From Polaromonas sp. (GTDB lineage Bacteria > Pseudomonadota > Gammaproteobacteria > Burkholderiales > Burkholderiaceae_C), in contig JABMMH010000016.1 of the NCBI GenBank assembly GCA_013205645.1, forward strand, positions 1 to 5,172: a stretch of DNA of 5,172 nucleotides, given 5' to 3'. Both the position numbers and the translations under genes were made by a program. Of this stretch, positions 1 to 5,152 are shown piece by piece (the stretch's first letter is position 1; each line of letters starts with the position of its first letter). The notes below the pieces were generated by a model that saw only the letters and a list, made by a program, of their open reading frames with translations, was not told where the DNA came from and ran no database searches.

Positions 1-2467
1 CGCTTAAGGTGTTGCCGTCCACGTCGGTAAAGCCGGCCAGCAAGTTCGCTGCAGTGACGGTGTAGGCCGTGTCTTCCGTACCTGCTGCCAGCGCTGCCGT
101 GGCGCTGCCCGCTGGCGCGTCGTTGACGTTGGCCACCGCTGCACTGGCGCTGCTAGTGACGGACTCGGCCGAGCCTTGACCATCGATGTAGCTGGCTTTG
201 ACCGTGATGGTTTTGCCCACTTGGGTTTGGCCTAGCACCAAGGTGCTGCCGGTAGCGCCGTTGATGTTGACGCCGTCAGCTTGCCACTGGTAGCTCACCT
301 CGCCCAGGCCGTCGAGGTCGATCAGGCTGTCGCTTGCCGTCAGGGTCTGGCCCTGAGCGGGCGTGCCGCTGATGATCACCGAGCCGGTCGGCTCATCGTT
401 GGTGATATCAATGCCCAACGGATAAGGCTCAGAGACAGTGGCATTGCCAGCCTTGTCGGTGACCGTGACGATCACATTCTTGTCCGGACCGTTACCGATG
501 TTTGTAATGTCCGCCTTGCTCAGCGTCAGGCTCCAGGTATCGCCGTTTAATTTGGCCGCGTATTCCTTGCCGCCGACCGTGAGCTTGACCAAGCTGCCCA
601 GTTCAGCATGACCAGTAAGGGTCACGCCAATGTCTGCCTCAGACTTGGTGATGAAGTTATCGCCGGCGATGGGTGTTGTTAAGGTCCCTGCGACAGGCGC
701 TGATTTATCGATGTAGATCGATAAAAAGCCCGAAGCGATATCGACGTTCTTGACGTTGTCGTGCACCACCACCGACAGTGATTTGACACCTTCACCCAGC
801 TCTTTTACCGAGAACTGGATGTAGCCGCGCTGAAGGTTCGCTGCCGTCAGGATGCCGCTGAAGGCTTCGACGGCGCCAAACATCACCTTGACGCTGTTTC
901 CGACCGCCACCACGCCCGAGACGCTTGAGAGGTCGACGCGAATCTCAGGGCTGGTGACGTTGGTGAAACTGTCACTGTCGCTGAAGCCAGTGTCCGAGCC
1001 GGGCGCAAGGCTGATGGAGATGACTTTTTGACCGCTGCTTACAACGTCAAAGAGGTTAGCCAGCGCCGTAATGCTATTGTCGATCGCGCCAGTGCTTGCA
1101 GCCTTGGCCAAGTCCCCCTGGATGATCTTTTGGTATTCGTAAATCGCCGCAAGGTTACCCGCAGAAACCAAGCCGTTGCCGGTTGCAAGCAGAGAAATAA
1201 CGTTGCTAGTCACGCTCTGCGCACCGCCCGTGCTGAGCAAGTTGTCAAGCACTGTGGTAGATGTGAGGTCAAACGAGCCATGCGATTTGATGACCTCGAC
1301 CATCTTGGTCAGGATGTCTGCATAAGCTTCTTGACTTGAGACACCCTTCACACCAGCCACGGCCTGCGAACCCGCAATAAGCACGTTGGCCACTTGTGCG
1401 GCCTTGCTTTGTATCGCCAATGCTTGAACCAAAGCATCGCCAGTGCTGCTAGATGCCTGCGCGATGGGGTCGTAAGTCAGCAAGTTGACCTCCGCCGGGA
1501 TGCCCAACGCTGTCTTGACGGTTTGCATAGCCTGCTCGGTTGTCAGGCCAGGGTTTTGCTCGATGAAGGACTGAATCAGCGTGGTTAGCGGATTGACCAC
1601 AGTAGAAGAAGCCGGTGCAGTGAGTTCGCCGTTGAACTTCAGACCCGTAGAGACGTCCGTTCCTCCACTGGCCACCAGTTTTGTCGCGCGAGCCAAGAGC
1701 TCTGTATCAAACTGGTATTGCCCCAGTGCGTTCGTAGTTGCCGTCGCGATGACTTGCTCGACGCCATTGACCATGCCGTAGAGCTTGACGGTAGAACCAC
1801 TGATGTAGCCGTCAGCCACGATACCCAAAGAATAGAGCGCCGCTTTGACACCCGCAACCGCAGTAGCAACCGGACCACCACCACCACCACCACCAAGCCC
1901 ACCCAGCAAAACACCGCCCAACAACCCGAATGGCGAAAATTCGGCATAGCCTTTGATAGCGGGCTGCTCAGTGGAAGGCCAGCCGATTTGAACCGAGCCT
2001 TCTGACATGACCGGTTCTGCGTTTTGGATAGAGACCTGGGGCAATGGTGTGCCCTGCTCATCTTGAGCAACTACCTGCTCGGCACCCAGGCCCCGGGCCT
2101 GCCCAGAAGTTCGTAACTCCTCCTCAATCAGCGCCCGAAGCAATTCGGCGGCTTCCGCTGGATTGAGCGGTGACTCTGTTTGAGCATCGACCGCCTGGAC
2201 GCTTTGTTTTTCGTTGTCCGCGGCTGCAATCATCTGCTCCAACAACAGTTTTTCTTCTTGCGTCTCATCCTTCGATGGCGTCAGAAGAGTATTGCCACTG
2301 CTGGCTTGTTGAGCGGCTCGAGCTTGCTCAACCACCAAATACATCACAGCAATCTGCAAACTGGTGTATGAAACACCGACTTTGGCCGCAGCCAGAAACG
2401 CCCTAGCCCTCTCTAACAGAGAGCGCAATGTTTTAGGATTCAAAAAAAGCGGAGATCCAACTGACAT
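1..2467 (-). CDS. Giant Ig-like/cadherin-like repeat adhesin, 5' part
   Basis: An uninterrupted frame runs from ATG at 2467 to the window edge (822 codons, no stop). An in-frame TAA lies directly before the ATG, so this or a later codon is the start; no clear Shine-Dalgarno is visible. Residues 1-175 are helical and acidic with no signal peptide. Residues 177-199 are a hydrophobic Gly-rich linker (LLGG..., seven Gly). About 206-254 resembles a carboxypeptidase-regulatory/SD-type beta domain (DGYISGSTV...TTNALGQYQF). About 290-335 carries the VNPLTTLI / YDPI segment common in such proteins. About 477-590 has a bacterial Ig-like signature (DTGFSDSD.FTN). About 590-692 is a second Ig-like domain ending TVTDKAGNATVSEP. 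About 693-784 is a YQWQADG...VNDAP repeat, and a cadherin-like domain starts at 785. Such proteins are usually type I-secreted, with the signal at the C-terminus, and act in surface attachment or biofilm. That role is inferred, as the C-terminus is outside the window. I recognise no LapA-type retention module. Confidence 0.88.
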   Translation of the reverse strand, partial: MSVGSPLFLNPKTLRSLLERARAFLAAAKVGVSYTSLQIAVMYLVVEQARAAQQASSGNTLLTPSKDETQEEKLLLEQMIAAADNEKQSVQAVDAQTESPLNPAEAAELLRALIEEELRTSGQARGLGAEQVVAQDEQGTPLPQVSIQNAEPVMSEGSVQIGWPSTEQPAIKGYAEFSPFGLLGGVLLGGLGGGGGGGPVATAVAGVKAALYSLGIVADGYISGSTVKLYGMVNGVEQVIATATTNALGQYQFDTELLARATKLVASGGTDVSTGLKFNGELTAPASSTVVNPLTTLIQSFIEQNPGLTTEQAMQTVKTALGIPAEVNLLTYDPIAQASSSTGDALVQALAIQSKAAQVANVLIAGSQAVAGVKGVSSQEAYADILTKMVEVIKSHGSFDLTSTTVLDNLLSTGGAQSVTSNVISLLATGNGLVSAGNLAAIYEYQKIIQGDLAKAASTGAIDNSITALANLFDVVSSGQKVISISLAPGSDTGFSDSDSFTNVTSPEIRVDLSSVSGVVAVGNSVKVMFGAVEAFSGILTAANLQRGYIQFSVKELGEGVKSLSVVVHDNVKNVDIASGFLSIYIDKSAPVAGTLTTPIAGDNFITKSEADIGVTLTGHAELGSLVKLTVGGKEYAAKLNGDTWSLTLSKADITNIGNGPDKNVIVTVTDKAGNATVSEPYPLGIDITNDEPTGSVIISGTPAQGQTLTASDSLIDLDGLGEVSYQWQADGVNINGATGSTLVLGQTQVGKTITVKASYIDGQGSAESVTSSASAAVANVNDAPAGSATAALAAGTEDTAYTVTAANLLAGFTDVDGNTLS
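1874..1894 (-). repeat. (GGT)7 trinucleotide repeat encoding seven Gly
   Basis: Seven perfect ACC units on the plus strand read as seven GGT codons on the adhesin strand (residues 192-198). All seven Gly use the same codon, whereas Gly codons elsewhere in the gene are mixed GGC/GGT/GGG. The tract forms the flexible linker between the N-terminal region and the first beta domain. Slippage here would change linker length in steps of one Gly without breaking the frame. Confidence 0.85.
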
Positions 2468-2583
2468 TTAGAATAAAAGATGATGTCTATTAGCTTTAGC
2501 GAGTGAAAGCATGTTGGAAGCTGGGTGAGGCGTCTGACGTATCAAAAAGACAGTGCAAGTGAGTTGTTATGGATTTGTCATCG

Positions 2584-2607
2584 AAACTTGCGTTCTAAGG
2601 CAAGTTT
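2584..2607. repeat. Perfect 8-bp inverted repeat, candidate operator or hairpin
   Basis: AAACTTGC at 2584-2591 is exactly matched by GCAAGTTT at 2600-2607, separated by 8 bases. No T-run follows on either strand, so it does not look like an intrinsic terminator. It sits about 120 bp upstream of the adhesin start, a plausible place for a dimeric regulator to bind. Its arms share ACTTGC with the tandem array further upstream. Confidence 0.6.
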
Positions 2608-2680
2608 GGGGAACGAACTAAAACATTGAATACGTTAAAAAATCATCAGAACGGTAATATTTTGCCAGAGCAGTCTTCAT

Positions 2681-2730
2681 AGATCTTGCAAATACTTGCA
2701 AATATTTGCAAATACTTACAAATACTTACC
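2681..2730. repeat. 10-bp tandem repeat array (consensus AATACTTGCA)
   Basis: Five consecutive 10-bp units are visible: AGATCTTGCA, AATACTTGCA, AATATTTGCA, AATACTTACA and AATACTTACC. The first is partly degenerate and the other four differ by one or two bases. The period is close to one DNA helical turn, so equivalent bases would face the same side of the helix. The array lies 214-263 bp upstream of the adhesin ATG. It could be a cooperative regulator-binding array, a bend, or a slippage-prone repeat; the sequence alone does not decide. Confidence 0.75.
2696..2711. promoter_or_regulatory. Perfect 16-bp palindrome inside the 10-bp array
   Basis: TTGCAAATATTTGCAA is identical to its own reverse complement. 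It spans the junction of units 2 and 3 of the tandem array and arises because unit 3 has T where units 2, 4 and 5 have C. A perfect dyad of this size is typical of a dimeric helix-turn-helix binding site. The function is inferred, with no known regulator assigned. Confidence 0.45.
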
Positions 2731-2758
2731 AGATTATTTTTTTTATCGATTCACAATC

Positions 2759-2896
2759 GCAGACGAGCCTGTGGCAAATGATCTGAAGGCGCTGCAGGTC
2801 GAGATGACTCGCCTCAAGGCTGAACTCAGGCGAACCACGGAGGAGCGCGATATATAAAAAAAGGCCGCCGCGTACCTTGCCAAGCAGTCCGGCTAA
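2759..2896 (+). pseudogene. IS3-family OrfA C-terminal fragment with internal stop
   Basis: The frame reads ADEPVANDLKALQVEMTRLK, continues AELRRTTEERDI, then a stop, then KKAAAYLAKQSG and the natural TAA at 2894. This is the leucine-zipper end of an IS3-family OrfA, which usually ends ...EERDILKKAAAYFAKQS. The premature TAA at 2855-2857 stands where the family has Leu, so a single T-to-A change (TTA to TAA) explains it. The change also lengthens the A-run to seven just before GG, the place of the usual A6G frameshift signal. The N-terminal DNA-binding domain is missing. It is non-functional. Confidence 0.8.
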
Positions 2897-2930
2897 AGTA
2901 GGCATTAATCTAGGCGCACCGAGGTCACAG
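2759..2930 (+). mobile_element. IS-C: short IS3-family remnant
   Basis: This is a scrap of an IS3-family element in the opposite orientation to the other two. It keeps the end of orfA and perhaps the first codons of orfB: after the orfA stop the downstream frame reads KVGINLGAPRSQ, faintly like an OrfB N-terminus. Both ends are lost. The left edge fades into A+T-rich DNA near 2755. The right edge meets truncated IS-A at about 2931, where the minus-strand transposase sequence stops matching its family after ...SIAFGN. Confidence 0.7.
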
Positions 2931-3552
2931 GTTGCCAAACGCAATGCTGGTGTACTGGCTGCCCTGGTCAGAGTGATGAATCACCGATTGCGGCTTGCGT
3001 GTCATGAGCGCCATGTTCAGCGCTGCAATCACCAGGTCAGACGTCATACGCTCCCCAAAGGCCCAACCCACCACCTTGCGGCTGTACACGTCGATGACCA
3101 TGGACAAGTACAGGAATCCCGTCCAGGTCGGTATGTAGGTCATGTCGGCCACCCACAGCTGGTTGATGTCGGTGGCCACAAACGCCCGATTGACCAAGTC
3201 CGGTGCCGGGCGATGGCGCACGTCTCGCTCGGTGGTCATGCGGAAGCTGCGCCTGCGGCGAACACCGCACATCTGCGCTTGACGCATCAGGCGGGCAATG
3301 CGTTTGCGGCTGGCCACAATGCCTGCGTCCTGCAGCTCGGCACGGATACGCGGCATGCCGTAGGTTTCATCACTGGCGACAAAGGCTTCGCGGATTTGTA
3401 CCGTCAGAGCGACGTTGGCCTGTTGGCGTTGACTCAACGTCGCTCCAGCCAGCCGTATAAACCGCTGGCGGAAACCTTCAGCGTCTTACACATGGTGCGC
3501 ACCGGTAATTCGGCCTGGTTCGCCGCAATCAGCGCGCGGGCGGGGTAAACGT
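2931..3552 (-). pseudogene. IS-A transposase OrfB (DDE), frameshifted and truncated
   Basis: The N-terminal part, in the -1 frame relative to orfA, reads ANQAELPVRTMCKTLKVSAS then GLYGWLERR and hits a stop. The rest continues in another frame from about 3437 (SQRQQANVALTVQIREAFV), so about one base is missing near 3438-3443. The downstream part has the HTH_21-like TYGMPRIRAEL and the rve/DDE core with the first Asp in LWVADMTYI and the second in HHSDQGSQY, about 59 residues apart. The family's catalytic Glu should follow about 35 residues later, but homology ends at SIAFGN and a stop comes two codons on. Without the Glu and in two frames it cannot be an active transposase. Confidence 0.85.
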
Positions 3553-3858
3553 CTTGTCGCCGTTGTTGGCAAACCAGGCCGTGGCCTTTGCCAAAATGTC
3601 ACGCTCCAACTGGACTTGTCGCAGTTTGCGGCGCAACTCCATGAGTTCCCGGCGCTCGCTGGCACTGAGCGCACCGGCCTGCGCGGGCGCTAAGCCGCTG
3701 GCCTCATCGGCTTGGCGCACCCAGCTCATGATGCTGGTGGCATGGCAGCCAAACTCCTTGGCCAGTTCGCCGGGTTTGCACCCAGCTCGAACCAGTTCAA
3801 TCATCTGCTCACGAAACTGCGCCGGATAAGGCGGCTTGGGGGTGTGCGGTTTGGACAC
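3529..3858 (-). CDS. IS-A OrfA, IS3-family DNA-binding protein
   Basis: A complete 109-residue frame starts at GTG (3856-3858), chosen because AAGGAG lies at the right distance upstream (3865-3870). Residues about 12-50 form the transposase_8-type helix-turn-helix (FREQMIELVRAG...HATSIMSWVRQ). Residues about 66-96 form a coiled coil or leucine zipper (ASERRELMELRRKLRQVQLE, then RDILAKATAWFA). OrfA binds the IS ends and normally supplies the N-terminus of the OrfAB transposase through -1 frameshifting into orfB; orfB does lie in the -1 frame here. With orfB destroyed, only free OrfA could be made, which in this family can act as an inhibitor. The reading frame looks intact, and expression is unknown. 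Confidence 0.85.
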   Translation of the reverse strand: MSKPHTPKPPYPAQFREQMIELVRAGCKPGELAKEFGCHATSIMSWVRQADEASGLAPAQAGALSASERRELMELRRKLRQVQLERDILAKATAWFANNGDKTFTPPAR

Positions 3859-3892
3859 TTCGGACTCCTTCTACAAGAACCATAAGGTGTCC
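3853..3892 (-). promoter_or_regulatory. IS-A orfA leader with RBS and start codon in a possible stem
   Basis: On the minus strand GGACAC (3892-3887) can pair with GTGTCC (3858-3853), which contains the GTG start codon. Inside this stem CCTT can pair with the AAGG of the AAGGAG ribosome-binding site, and TTCT with AGAA. The fold would hide both start and RBS. Similar leaders in IS10, IS50 and IS200 block translation of transcripts that run in from outside the element; applying that here is inference. Confidence 0.45.
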
Positions 3893-3912
3893 GCGAAATG
3901 GGGTCAACTCCA

Positions 3913-4600
3913 CCCCGACTGCCCACGGAAGGCTCTATGCCCGCTTCGGCCAGGCGTTCGCTGTAGCGGATGGACACGTACTGCGAGCCCCTGTCGCTGT
4001 GATGAATCAGGGCGTCGGTACGCTCGGGTTGCCGGTCGTACAAGGCTTGCTCCAGTGCATCCAGCACAAAGTCCGTTCGCATGGAACTGCTCTGGCGCAA
4101 ACCCACGATTCGCCGAGCGTAGACGTCAATCACGAAGGCCACGTATTGCCAACCCTGCCAGGTTGACACGTACGTGAAGTCCGATACCCACAATTGGTTA
4201 GGCCGGTCTGCCTTGAACTGCCCCGGTTGACCCGGTCCAGCGGGCATGGCACAGCCCTGTCACCGATGGTGGTGCGCACTACCTTGCTACGGCGTACGCC
4301 CCGCAGACCCGACAGTCGCATGAGGCGCTCCACCGTGCAGCGGGCCACGGACACGCCCTCGCGTTTCAACTGATGCCAGACCTTGTCGGCGCCGTAGACC
4401 TGCATGTTGGATTGCCAGACTCGCAGGACCTCAGGCTTAAGAATTTAATCGGTCTTGGCGCGTGCACAGCGCAAATCCGGGTTGCGCCGCTGGGCCGCAT
4501 GACGGCGATAGCCTGACGGGGCAATCTGCAAGACCTTGCAGATCGGCTCGACCCCGTAGGTATCCCGATGCTTGTCCACAAATTCTTTTAGGACTTCAAG
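3913..4600 (-). pseudogene. IS-B transposase OrfB (DDE), nonsense, frameshift and truncation
   Basis: The frame, -1 relative to orfA, begins near LEVLKEFVDKHRDTYGVEPI and runs through CKVLQIAPSGYRRHA to AKTD. A TAA at 4445-4447 interrupts it, and it resumes in the same frame as ILKPEVLRVWQSNMQVYGAD, so this is a point nonsense mutation and not an indel. After PCPLDRVNR the frame shifts at a GGGG run (4221-4224), where about two extra bases (or one missing) fit, and continues QFKADRPNQLWVSDFTYV. The first Asp is in VSDFTYV and the second in HHSDRGSQY. Homology stops after EAGIEPSVGSRG at 3913, before the catalytic Glu. Three independent lesions make it certainly inactive. Confidence 0.88.
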
Positions 4601-4911
4601 CGGCGGTCGAGCTCCGCCTGGGCGAAAAATGCGCTGGCCAGCTTGAGGATCTCGTTGGCCCGGCGCAGTTCCTTGACCTCGCGCTCCAGTTCCTTCACAC
4701 GCTGCGCCTCTGCGGTAGTAACTCCGTCGCGCAGGCCGGTATCGACTTCTACGCGCTTGATCCACTCATTGAGCGTCTGCGGCACGCAGCCAATCTTGGG
4801 GGCGATGGATTCAATGGCTGCCCACAAAGAGGGGTACTCCCCTCGATGCTCTTGCACCATCCTCACAGCACGCTCCCTGACTTCAGGTGAAAACTTGTTT
4901 GACTTCTTCAT
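4588..4911 (-). CDS. IS-B OrfA, IS3-family DNA-binding protein
   Basis: A complete 107-residue frame starts at ATG (4909-4911) with AGAGGA a short distance upstream. Residues about 7-53 are the helix-turn-helix region (FSPEVRERAVRMVQEHRGEY ... VPQTLNEWIKR). Residues about 67-95 are a strong zipper (AEAQRVKELEREVKELRRAN then EILKLASAFF). It ends DRRLKS. The usual role is to recognise the terminal repeats and to form the N-terminus of the OrfAB transposase by -1 frameshifting; the overlap reads CCTAAAAG, with orfB one base back. The gene itself shows no lesion although its partner orfB is dead, which suggests fairly recent decay or chance. Confidence 0.88.
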   Translation of the reverse strand: MKKSNKFSPEVRERAVRMVQEHRGEYPSLWAAIESIAPKIGCVPQTLNEWIKRVEVDTGLRDGVTTAEAQRVKELEREVKELRRANEILKLASAFFAQAELDRRLKS

Positions 4912-4947
4912 GGCTCAATCCTCTCAGAGATTTGAGCCTCCTCAAAA
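4912..4947 (-). promoter_or_regulatory. IS-B orfA leader with two mutually exclusive hairpins
   Basis: On the minus strand GGCTCAA (4938-4932) and TTGAGCC (4918-4912) form a perfect 7-bp stem ending immediately before the ATG, with the AGAGGA ribosome-binding site in its 13-base loop. The same CTCAAA (4936-4931) can instead pair with TTTGAG (4946-4941) just upstream, over a 4-base loop. Both hairpins cannot form together. This arrangement could gate orfA translation; the pairing is seen directly, the regulation is inferred. Confidence 0.5.
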
Positions 4948-4949
4948 TA

Positions 4950-4961
4950 CGGGGCGTTTCA
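4950..4961 (-). repeat. IS-B outer terminal repeat (left end of element)
   Basis: TGAAACGCCCCG on the minus strand lies exactly where the lysozyme reading stops matching its family. It begins with 5'-TG and is close to the TGAACCGCCCC ends I associate with this IS3 branch. The partner repeat is missing because the distal part of IS-B was deleted, so this rests on the single end. Confidence 0.55.
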
Positions 4962-5152
4962 AGATAAGCCTCGCCCTCTTCCATGGTGATCGGCAGATGC
5001 TTGGCATCGCAAAGATGACCAAAGCCAATTGTCCAGTACCCGGCCGGGCAGATGTACGGATGGGCCCGCCGCTCTGGATCAAACGTCGTCACCCGATGGA
5101 AGCCCTCGAACCGCTTGGCCAGCTCCATTGCTGCTTGGGGTACATCGATCAC
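4962..5152 (-). pseudogene. Phage-type lysozyme (GH24 endolysin), 5' fragment cut by IS-B
   Basis: GTG at 5150-5152 starts the frame, with AAGGTGAG at 5156-5163 as ribosome-binding site. Residues 1-64 read as the N-terminus of a GH24/T4-type endolysin, which cleaves peptidoglycan glycan strands at the end of phage infection. Glu16 (RFEGF) is the catalytic Glu. The segment YICPAGYWTIGFGHLCD matches T4 lysozyme's YKDTEGYYTIGIGH. Cys35 stands where T4 has catalytic Asp20, and Thr41 matches Thr26; Asp/Cys alternation at this site is known among phage lysozymes. Full proteins are about 150-170 residues. Here the gene is cut after codon 63-64, and the frame runs 25 more residues into IS-B (stop at 4883). 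No signal peptide is seen, so a holin would normally be needed. It is certainly inactive in this form. Confidence 0.85.

Larger units (their letters stand above)
2468..2755. other. A+T-rich leader between adhesin and IS remnants, no gene seen
   Basis: No reading frame here looks like a protein. The stretch is visibly richer in A+T than either flank and holds an 8-bp inverted repeat, a 10-bp tandem array and recurring ACTTGC/GCAAGT hexamers, listed separately. It lies upstream of the minus-strand adhesin and so probably contains its promoter. I could not find a -35/-10 pair I trust: an ATGACA at about 2578-2583 has no good -10 at the right spacing. The bases just before the adhesin ATG (TTTTATTCTAA on the minus strand) contain no purine-rich ribosome-binding site. 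The far end was probably replaced when IS debris was joined on. Confidence 0.6.
2931..3912 (-). mobile_element. IS-A: 3'-truncated IS3-family element
   Basis: This remnant has an intact orfA and a broken orfB in the usual overlapping -1 arrangement. Its 5' end is placed at 3912 because IS-B coding sequence stops matching its family exactly there and the new sequence begins TGGAGTTGACCCC, with the 5'-TG typical of IS3-family ends. The other end is cut at about 2931, losing the last third of orfB and the second terminal repeat, so the inverted repeat cannot be confirmed. Subgroup is not assigned. Its position at the broken end of IS-B suggests insertion into IS-B followed by a deletion. Confidence 0.8.
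3913..4961 (-). mobile_element. IS-B: 3'-truncated IS3-family element
   Basis: Intact orfA is followed by a decayed orfB in the -1 frame. The 5' end is placed at 4961: reading the minus strand, lysozyme sequence breaks off and TGAAACGCCCCG begins, close to the TGAACCGCCCC terminal repeat I recall for this IS3 branch. The 3' end is lost at 3913, where IS-A begins, so the second terminal repeat and target duplication cannot be seen. The proteins resemble an IS3-family set common in Burkholderiales (orfA starting MKKSNKFSPEVRERAV). Confidence 0.85.

Noticed and set aside
281..2005. Several plus-strand open frames opposite the adhesin (for example 281-550, 1028-1339, 1718-2005)
   Set aside because: They are antisense to a continuous, domain-bearing minus-strand frame, have no recognisable motifs, and have composition typical of reversed G+C-rich coding sequence.
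1639..2070. Minus-strand 143-residue frame with a VVVVVVV run
   Set aside because: It is the adhesin gene read in another frame; the Val run is the (GGT)7 tract shifted by one base.
2170..2406. Two small plus-strand frames near the adhesin N-terminus
   Set aside because: Both are antisense to adhesin codons and show no RBS or protein features.
2584..2607. Inverted repeat as an intrinsic terminator
   Set aside because: No T-run follows the stem on either strand, and the stem is only 8 bp with an A+T-rich foot.
2681..2730. Repeat array as a CRISPR or plasmid iteron origin
   Set aside because: Units are contiguous without spacers, only 10 bp long, and no Rep or Cas gene is present.
2726..2944. 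Minus-strand 72-residue frame
   Set aside because: It is antisense to the IS-C OrfA fragment, whose plus-strand reading is clearly transposase-like.
2877..3548. Plus-strand 223-residue frame rich in His and Arg
   Set aside because: It is the complement of the IS-A orfB, which has clear DDE motifs on the minus strand.
4462..4890. Plus-strand 142-residue frame
   Set aside because: It is antisense to IS-B orfA and orfB.
2931..4961. IS-A and IS-B as a composite transposon carrying cargo
   Set aside because: Both are truncated, adjacent with no cargo between them, and lack catalytic orfB and one end each.
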